From: Neobacillus niacini
GTDB lineage: Bacteria > Bacillota > Bacilli > Bacillales > Cytobacillaceae
Reading direction: 5' to 3'
DNA length: 37,787 nt
NCBI RefSeq assembly: GCF_000759675.1
Contig: NZ_BAWM01000066.1
Coordinates: 14,387 to 52,173, forward strand
Shown here: in pieces, positions 32,107 through 37,787 of the stretch
How the letters are laid out: each line of letters opens with the position of its first letter
Numbering within the stretch: the stretch's first letter is position 1
The notes under the pieces: generated by a model
Database searches by the model: none
What the model was told of the DNA's origin: nothing
Seen by the model: the letters and a program-made list of their open reading frames with translations, nothing else
Made by a program: the position numbers and the translations under genes

Positions 32107-32760
32107 TTACTCCCTTTTGTTTTTTATTAGTGAATAAAATTCAGCCCGAAGATCTGGTCGATTTTCATAGATTCCAAGAAGACTAGATGTTGTGGTAACA
32201 GTGTTTGCCTTCTTAATTCCTCTGCTGCACATACACATATGCTTCGCTTCTACCACAACAATAGTTCCTTCTGGCTCTAATACTTCTTCAATGGCTTCCG
32301 CTATCTGTGTGGTCAGCCGCTCTTGAACCTGGAATCTTTTGGCATAGCCCTCCACCAACCGTCCCATTTTGGAAAGACCGGTTATTTTCTTCTTTGGGAT
32401 ATAGCCAATATGCGCTGCTCCAAAGAAAGGAGAAAAATGATGTTCGCATAAGGAATAAAATTCGATATCTCTTATTAAAATAAGTCCCTTATGATGAATA
32501 TCAAATGTTTTTTCTAAGTGAATCTTAGGGTCTTCATGATACCCTTCTGTGTACTCAAGGAATGCTTTAAGCACTCTATATGGAGTGTCCTGTAACCCTT
32601 CACGTTCTGGGTCATCCCCACAAAGTGTAATTAATTGTTTGATTGCTTCAGCAAAACGAGTAACATTGTCTAAGTTACCATTTACCTCAACTGTTTGTTG
32701 GTTAAGTAAATGTGGGAATTTTTTACATAAATTAAGCAACTGCTCACTTGTCATGATCAC
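32107..32760 (-). CDS. folE: GTP cyclohydrolase I (FolE type IA)
   Basis: A 217-residue enzyme that opens the path from GTP to tetrahydrofolate, biopterin or queuosine precursors. Zinc ligands C105 and H108 are in SLCEHHFSPF and a further Cys in KHMCMCSRG; GRLVEGYAKRFQVQERLT and the HMCMCSRGIKK stretch are family hallmarks. The start is probably GTG at 32760, with AAGGG about 5-7 nt upstream; an ATG two codons later is too far from that site. It lies between the regulator and the CDGSH gene. Many Bacillus genomes carry another folE (mtrA), so this may be a second copy. Confidence 0.9.
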   Translation of the reverse strand: MIMTSEQLLNLCKKFPHLLNQQTVEVNGNLDNVTRFAEAIKQLITLCGDDPEREGLQDTPYRVLKAFLEYTEGYHEDPKIHLEKTFDIHHKGLILIRDIEFYSLCEHHFSPFFGAAHIGYIPKKKITGLSKMGRLVEGYAKRFQVQERLTTQIAEAIEEVLEPEGTIVVVEAKHMCMCSRGIKKANTVTTTSSLLGIYENRPDLRAEFYSLIKNKRE

Positions 32761-32778
32761 ATCATCCCTTTTTGATTT

Positions 32779-33459
32779 TTAGGACTCATCCTCTATGATG
32801 ATACGTGATGTGTTTTCCTTAATTGGTTCCTCCAAAAGAACCCGAAAAGCACAACATCCATCACCATTCTGAAGTCGTTTCTCTCTCTTTACAGAACACC
32901 CTAATAAATGAGTTAAAACAGAAACGCTTACACTACATAGAATAGGTCTTTTTATTGCTACATTATGGTAAGGACAGTTACGCTCTATTAGGGAATATAC
33001 ATGATCTTTATTTTCTACTTCCATAAAAGGATCATCTTTCTTATAAAAGTCCTTTAATTCGTCAAGGCGTTCGATTGTACTTAATCCATTTAATTTCGGT
33101 TCCCAGTGACGAATTCTTTCCTCAATCATTGCAGATAACAAGTTTTTTAGAACATCTTCCCCGAAAGAATTAGTCAACGTATCTAAAACTTCAATCGTTA
33201 ATTGATCATAATTTTTTTTGAATAGATGTTCCCCAGCTGTAGTTAATCGGTACTGCAAAATAGGACGGCCAACACCATTATTCTCCGAAAAGCGAGAAAC
33301 CCACCCTTCTTTTTCTAATTGTACGAGGTGTTGACGTACGGCTTCGCCACTAATATCCAAGCTTCCTGCCAACTCACTAATCGTCGATGATCCATTATTT
33401 TTTATTAGGCCAATGATTCTACGGCGCGGTTCTGACAAATGATTGACAAGGATACTCAT
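32779..33459 (-). CDS. SufR-like helix-turn-helix regulator with predicted Fe-S site
   Basis: A 226-residue regulator. Residues 10-72 are a winged helix (SSTISELAGSLDISGEAVRQ, then HLVQLEKEGWVSR). The C-terminal part has cysteines C162, C175, C188 and C202 (plus C203), spaced 12, 12 and 13 residues apart, very close to the cluster-binding pattern of SufR. SufR represses suf genes when it holds an Fe-S cluster. Here the next genes are folE and a CDGSH protein, not suf. AGGTGG lies 8 nt before the ATG. The regulatory target is inferred from gene order. Confidence 0.85.
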   Translation of the reverse strand: MSILVNHLSEPRRRIIGLIKNNGSSTISELAGSLDISGEAVRQHLVQLEKEGWVSRFSENNGVGRPILQYRLTTAGEHLFKKNYDQLTIEVLDTLTNSFGEDVLKNLLSAMIEERIRHWEPKLNGLSTIERLDELKDFYKKDDPFMEVENKDHVYSLIERNCPYHNVAIKRPILCSVSVSVLTHLLGCSVKREKRLQNGDGCCAFRVLLEEPIKENTSRIIIEDES

Positions 33460-33666
33460 CAACAACCCACCTTTTTCACCTTTGATAAAATATATTCAGG
33501 GAAGAATCGAATAGTTCAAGTTTTTTATTGGAAAATTTGATTAATTAAAAGTTTAAAAATTGAAAATGCCCTTTCGTTGACTATGTATAATCAGTACTTG
33601 GATTTTTTATTGGATATTTGCTTTATCCACTTTTTAATCAGGTTGTCAAAGTCCCCCTTCAAAAAT

Positions 33667-33708
33667 AAGAGCCAACAGGACCTCTTACTATACCCTGTTG
33701 ACTCTTTT
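33667..33708 (-). terminator. Terminator of the ABC exporter operon
   Basis: On the minus strand AAGAGTCAACAGG pairs with CCTGTTGGCTCTT, followed by ATTTTT. Confidence 0.8.
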
Positions 33709-33716
33709 GTATGTGC

Positions 33717-34925
33717 CTATTTTTTTAACATCACACTCAGATGAGACCATTTGAATTTTTCTCCATATACCATAACACCTTTTACATAAATTCTAGAAGC
33801 AGCATATGCTATCAATCCAATTGAGATAATCAAAACAGCGCCACTAATCAGTAATTCAAGAGTAGAGATTTCCCCCATTACGAATTTCGAATATGCCACA
33901 ATCGGTGAAAAGAACGGGAAGTAGGTTGAAAAGCTCACTAGTCCTCCTGTTGGATCCATCATGGTTTTGATTCCAACCATTAAAGCGCCAACCACAAGTA
34001 CCATTACAGGTCCCATAACACTGCCCAAATCTTCTGTTCTTGAGATCAATGAACCAAGTGCCGCAAAACAAAGGGCGTAAACGAGATAACCGCAGGCAAA
34101 GAAAAAAACAAAACCAATGATTAGACCAGCATTAATTTGCGAAAGATCAAAATCAAAACCGACGATATTAAATTGGTCTGTATTAATCCATCCAATGAGA
34201 TATGCAAGGTAGCCGGAAAGGAAGAAAACTGAAACTTGGATTAGGCCGGCTGTTAAGCTTGATAGTATTTTAGCAAACAGCATGTAAATCGGTTTAATTT
34301 TCGTGATCATGACTTCCATTACCCTAGTAGATTTCTCACCTGTAATACTCATTGCAACACCTTGACCAAACATCAAGATAAAGGTGTACATAAGGAAAAT
34401 AAAAACATAAACAATCCCAAGACTTCCGTTGTTCTCTGCCAGCATCGTTTCTTCTACTGGAATGCTTTGAAATAATTGACTAACAACTTCCTGTGAGAGG
34501 GCTTGTTCAGTGGAAACTTTCGCCAAATATTGCTGTTGCAGCTGTGTTGTAAAGGAAAATAGAACAGTAGGATCTGGTGATCGATGATAATAATAGTTTA
34601 AGACAGGAATAGAATCCTTTTCTTCGATCACGACTAAATGATCAAGATCTTGGTCTTTAATTTTTTCTTGTTCCTCCTCTTCATCCTTTAATTCCTTGAT
34701 AGTTAGATTTAACCCATCAATGTTTTCTTTCAAAACTTTTTCATCAATGCTATAAGAACTGGTATTGATGACCGATACTAGAACCTTTTCTTCATTTGAG
34801 GAAAAATGGTTATAGGCAAAATATCCAAGGATTAAAAGAGAAATAACAATTGAAGTTATTCGAAATCCCTTTGTGCGAATTTGTTCTCGAATGTGAAAGA
34901 GATACGCTGTCCATAATGCATTCAT
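33717..34925 (-). CDS. ABC-2 type exporter permease (NatB/YhaP-like)
   Basis: A 402-residue membrane protein. One helix near the N-terminus (about 25-42) is followed by a large extracytoplasmic domain (to about 170) and then about five to six helices from YVFIFLMYTFILMFGQGVAM onwards, including GEKSTRVMEVMITKIKP between the first two. This is the NatB/YhaP form of ABC-2 permease. It begins 1 base after the ATPase gene, as one operon. NatAB exports Na+ in B. subtilis, while YhaQP has no known substrate; the sizes here fit YhaP better. Confidence 0.82.
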   Translation of the reverse strand: MNALWTAYLFHIREQIRTKGFRITSIVISLLILGYFAYNHFSSNEEKVLVSVINTSSYSIDEKVLKENIDGLNLTIKELKDEEEEQEKIKDQDLDHLVVIEEKDSIPVLNYYYHRSPDPTVLFSFTTQLQQQYLAKVSTEQALSQEVVSQLFQSIPVEETMLAENNGSLGIVYVFIFLMYTFILMFGQGVAMSITGEKSTRVMEVMITKIKPIYMLFAKILSSLTAGLIQVSVFFLSGYLAYLIGWINTDQFNIVGFDFDLSQINAGLIIGFVFFFACGYLVYALCFAALGSLISRTEDLGSVMGPVMVLVVGALMVGIKTMMDPTGGLVSFSTYFPFFSPIVAYSKFVMGEISTLELLISGAVLIISIGLIAYAASRIYVKGVMVYGEKFKWSHLSVMLKK

Positions 34926-34926
34926 A

Positions 34927-35811
34927 TCACGACCCCACCTTTTCTACGAAAATTTGATGAAGGGTAGGCTGTAGATAGGTGATCTCGCTGATAGCAATGT
35001 CCTCATTTTTTAATTGTGTTAAAACAGTATGAGGTTCTTGTTTTTTCTTTAAAGGAATGATGATTCGTTTCTCGTCCTTTTCATATGCGTAATGGTGATT
35101 TTGGCAAAATGTTTTTAATTTCTCCACATCACCATAAAGAGACAAATACATTAATCCATAAGAGTTCTTAATAGCTTCTAAATCGCCTGCTAACAATGCT
35201 TGCCCATCCTTCATAAGAACCACTTCTTTACAAAATTTCTCCACCTGTTCCATTTGATGACTGGACATAATAATCACTTTTCCCTTTTTCTTTTCTTCCA
35301 TAATTACCTCAGTCAAGAGATTGGTATTAACGGGGTCCAGCCCGCTAAATGGCTCATCGAGTATAATAAGGTCTGGATTATGTAATAATGTAGCAACCAA
35401 TTGGACCTTTTGTTGATTCCCTTTTGAGAGATCACCAGCCATCTTATTTCTATACATGGCAATTTCAAAGCGATCGAGCCAATAGTCGACACTTCTATTA
35501 ATATAGGACTTGTCCATACCTTCTAATCTACCAAAATAGGAGAGCTGATCAACGACTTTCGCTTTAGGATATAAGCCCCTCTCCTCAGGTAAATAACCGA
35601 TCGAGGCACCCTTTAATCCATTTTGATTCTTCCACATTACACTGCCTTCATCTTGAATAACCAGCCCAAGCATCATTTTAATCGTGGTTGTCTTTCCTGC
35701 ACCGTTTCTTCCAAGTAGTCCAAACACTTCTCCAGAAGAAACGGAGAATGATAGCTGTTCAACTGCAGTTTTGTCTCCAAATCTTTTTGTTAGACTCATA
35801 ACTTCAAGCAA
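34927..35811 (-). CDS. ABC exporter ATPase (NatA/YhaQ-like)
   Basis: A 294-residue ATP-binding protein. Walker A is GRNGAGKTT, the Q-loop follows in IGYLPEERGLYPKAK, the signature is LSKGNQQKVQL, Walker B is LIILDEPFSGLDP, and the switch histidine is in MSSHQME. A C-terminal domain of ~80 residues follows. The start is a TTG with AGGGG about 9 nt upstream. It is the first gene of the two-gene exporter operon. It is longer than NatA (246) and close to YhaQ (~298). Confidence 0.85.
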   Translation of the reverse strand: MLEVMSLTKRFGDKTAVEQLSFSVSSGEVFGLLGRNGAGKTTTIKMMLGLVIQDEGSVMWKNQNGLKGASIGYLPEERGLYPKAKVVDQLSYFGRLEGMDKSYINRSVDYWLDRFEIAMYRNKMAGDLSKGNQQKVQLVATLLHNPDLIILDEPFSGLDPVNTNLLTEVIMEEKKKGKVIIMSSHQMEQVEKFCKEVVLMKDGQALLAGDLEAIKNSYGLMYLSLYGDVEKLKTFCQNHHYAYEKDEKRIIIPLKKKQEPHTVLTQLKNEDIAISEITYLQPTLHQIFVEKVGS

Positions 35812-35987
35812 AAAAATTTCCCCTTTACATCAAAAATAAAAAACACTCCATCATGTATTTTACCTGACAGAATGTTCTTTTAAAAGAAATATTTTCCATT
35901 TTTAATATTAGCTCTAAACTCCCTATTCCCTCTCAATCAGGTAGAGATAAATGTAAAACAAGGATAACTGGGTTTTCATGGAATTGA

Positions 35988-37343
35988 TTAAACATATACG
36001 AGTAACAGCCATAAATACAAGCTGAAAAGTGTAAAAATCAATACTGGTGGAATGACGATAATTGTGACTCGTAAATAATCCATCCATGAGATAGTAATTT
36101 TGTTTGCCTTAAGGATATGCATCCAAATTAATGTTGCTAATGTTCCGATTGGAAGTAATAACGAACCTATATCACTTCCAATAATATTGGCAAGGTATAC
36201 TGTTTTTAGTGTAAGAGGCTCTAATCCCATCTCTGTAAGCGTTATCGTCGCAACCATTAATGCAGGATGGTTGTTAAAAAGGTTAGATAATATCCCTGTT
36301 AATACTCCCATTGTAATACTTGCATGTAACAGGCTGCCTTGGACCATAGAACTTAATTGTTCGACCAAAAAGCTGGTTAATCCAATATTATGAAGACCAT
36401 AAATGATGATGTACATATTAAATGCGAAGATTAATATGTGCCATGGGGTTTTAAATAGCATATCCTTTGGACTTACTCCAATACGAACCCATCTCCAAAT
36501 TAAAAGGATAATAGACCCAACTACAGCCACTAATGAAACAGATATTCCTATAAATGAAGCTGCGAATAGACTAATCCGCATGATAAAAACAAATATAAGC
36601 ATTTGAATCATGAGCTTTTTATGTTTGTCAAAAATATCTTCAGAATTTTTCTTTAACGGGTGATAACGGTTATTTTGATGCAGCGGGATTGAGTAGGAAT
36701 GGTAACGAAGCTCTTTGGGAAGTTCCTTTCTAAAGACAAGATATAATAAAAAGGAAAGGAATAATAAACCTAGTGTTCCTGGGACAAACATCATAGCAGT
36801 ATGAAGATATAGATCCATCCCTATAATTTTTAAAGCAATTAAATTTACAATATTACTAACGCCTATTGGTGCACTTGACGCTGTTGCAATTAAGGCGCCG
36901 CTTAAAAGATAAGGGACCATTTGTCGTTTTTTTAGTCCCAGATGTTTAAGTATTAGAATTAAAATTGGGGTGGTTATTAATATGCTGCCATCATTATTAA
37001 AGAAAAGTGTCATTAAAAAGCAAAGTAGTAATGTATACCAAAACAATCTTATTCCAGAACCCTTTGATACCTTTAACATCAGTGCAGCTGTCCATTTAAA
37101 AAAGCCAAAACTTTCAAGTACGATTGCCATTACAATTGTTGCGATGATGGTAATGGCAGCTCCAGTTACTTTAGAACTAATATCAAGTAAATCCACTATT
37201 GACACACTGCCGCTTAGTAAAACCACTGCTGCCCCGATGGTAGCTGGAATGGCTTCATTCATGTTTTTCGGACGGATAAATATCATCAGCATTGTCAGTA
37301 AAAAAGCAATTATTGTAATGATCACCGTCGATTGATGATACAT
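35988..37343 (-). CDS. ArsB/NhaD-type membrane transporter (arsenite permease-like)
   Basis: A 451-residue membrane protein with about ten to twelve helices. VVLLSGSVSIVDLLDISSK, then FFNNDGSILITTPILILI, SSAPIGVSNIVNLIAL and LSNLFNNHPALMVATITL are the repeated half-motifs of the ArsB / ion-transporter superfamily. NNDGSI and NNHPA are the re-entrant loop signatures of ArsB. In ArsB these carry arsenite out of the cell; related proteins carry Na+ or dicarboxylates. GGAGAG lies 12 nt before the ATG, rather far. No arsR or arsC is near, so the ion is only probable. Confidence 0.85.
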   Translation of the reverse strand: MYHQSTVIITIIAFLLTMLMIFIRPKNMNEAIPATIGAAVVLLSGSVSIVDLLDISSKVTGAAITIIATIVMAIVLESFGFFKWTAALMLKVSKGSGIRLFWYTLLLCFLMTLFFNNDGSILITTPILILILKHLGLKKRQMVPYLLSGALIATASSAPIGVSNIVNLIALKIIGMDLYLHTAMMFVPGTLGLLFLSFLLYLVFRKELPKELRYHSYSIPLHQNNRYHPLKKNSEDIFDKHKKLMIQMLIFVFIMRISLFAASFIGISVSLVAVVGSIILLIWRWVRIGVSPKDMLFKTPWHILIFAFNMYIIIYGLHNIGLTSFLVEQLSSMVQGSLLHASITMGVLTGILSNLFNNHPALMVATITLTEMGLEPLTLKTVYLANIIGSDIGSLLLPIGTLATLIWMHILKANKITISWMDYLRVTIIVIPPVLIFTLFSLYLWLLLVYV

Positions 37344-37613
37344 ATTATTTTATTTCTCTCCTTTCACTCAACAACTATTTAGTTTTTATATTTTTATTTT
37401 TTTATTTTTTCGTCTCCTCTTGTCCTTTCTTTTATCATACGTAGGTCATGTGAGGCTTGAACTAAACGAATATCTTGAATTTATGTAAATCAGCAGGTAT
37501 CTAGAAATTTTCTTAAAATAATGGTTGGATTTACGCCTATTATTTAGGTAATAAACTATTGCCTGCCTCCCATAAAATAGTTTTATGCCCTACTAATTAC
37601 CTAGAAAAAATCA

Positions 37614-37640
37614 AAACCGATACTCAACGAGTATCGGTTT
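37614..37640 (-). terminator. Terminator-like hairpin near the right edge
   Basis: AAACCGATACTC pairs perfectly with GAGTATCGGTTT. On the minus strand it is followed by TGATTTTTTC, so it would end a transcript entering from beyond the right edge. Confidence 0.8.
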
Positions 37641-37682
37641 AAATTGGTTTCCATTATGGTATTCGTACCAATCCTGCTTTAA

Positions 37683-37787
37683 CTTCCGTGACTCCCGTGT
37701 GAACCAAAACTCCCGTGTGACCCAAAACTTCCGTGTGACCCTCTGCTACCGCGTGACCCTCTGCTACCGTGTGACCCTCTGCTACCG
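37683..37787. repeat. 18-bp tandem repeat array at the right edge
   Basis: Full units start at 37691, 37709, 37727, 37745 and 37763 with a further part-unit at the edge. The core on the minus strand is GGTCACACGG, followed by GAGTTTTG in two units and by TAGCAGAG in three. On the minus strand two frames are open. One reads GSRGSH/GSFGSH and stops at 37679-37681; the other reads VAEGHT-like units and runs on to KAGLVRIP. Because 18 is a multiple of 3 and the edge cuts the array, I cannot say whether it is the end of a repeat protein or an intergenic array. Confidence 0.8.

Noticed and set aside
37683..37787. CRISPR or certain coding end of a repeat protein
   Set aside because: Units of 18 bases have no spacers. 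Coding cannot be settled because two minus-strand frames are open and the array is cut by the edge.

Overview
The window reads as chromosome from a low-GC, endospore-forming Firmicute of the Bacillaceae. The grounds are AT-rich DNA, GGAGG-type ribosome sites with ATG, TTG and GTG starts, a GerPF-like spore protein, a TatA of Bacillus type, and close Bacillus-type homologues (YfmM, CadC/CadA, CccB, MhqD, arsR-acr3-arsC). The first ~155 bases have clearly higher GC than the rest.

Layout. 1-2000: two DinB-family genes, a GerPF-like protein, a 52-bp tandem repeat array and a tiny zinc-ribbon protein. 2072-4233: alkylation repair, with adaA-ogt divergent from alkA. 4293-12900: a VOC protein, the ABC-F ATPase YfmM, a phosphonate/phosphite-type importer (phnD-phnC-fused phnE), an MFS exporter, two small proteins of unknown function and a PhnB-like VOC protein. 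12984-22600: a metal and metalloid block with a ZIP transporter, a flavoprotein remnant, cadC-cadA, a Tat-exported multicopper oxidase with a second ZIP protein and TatA, arsR-acr3-arsC plus a small protein, cytochrome c-551, and a thioredoxin-fold lipoprotein. 22640-24900: a quinone-stress (mhq-like) locus with a decayed dioxygenase. 25086-26240: glgC broken by an amber codon. 26749-29177: ribA-ribD-HAD phosphatase. 29317-33459: a pentapeptide-repeat protein, YebC, a ParA-like protein, and a SufR-like regulator-folE-CDGSH operon. 33717-37343: a NatAB/YhaQP-like ABC exporter and an ArsB-type permease. The right edge holds an 18-bp tandem array.

The most notable observation is that two unrelated metal/redox genes, cadA (UGA at 16030-16028) and the thioredoxin-fold lipoprotein (UGA at 22254-22256), are each interrupted only by an in-frame UGA. 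In both, it replaces the first cysteine of a CxxC motif. In both, the codon is followed by a small hairpin with a 5-nt apical loop carrying a G 22 nt after the UGA, much as in bacterial SECIS elements. Conventional gene calling truncates both genes. I infer that both are selenoproteins, which requires selA/selB/selC/selD elsewhere in the genome; none is visible here.

Other structure worth noting: a partial riboflavin pathway that would stop at 5-amino-6-ribitylaminouracil, an operon pairing a predicted Fe-S sensor with GTP cyclohydrolase I and a CDGSH protein, three intergenic tandem arrays with different periods (52, 21 and 18 bp), and several decayed genes. No rRNA, tRNA, IS element or CRISPR array was recognised.
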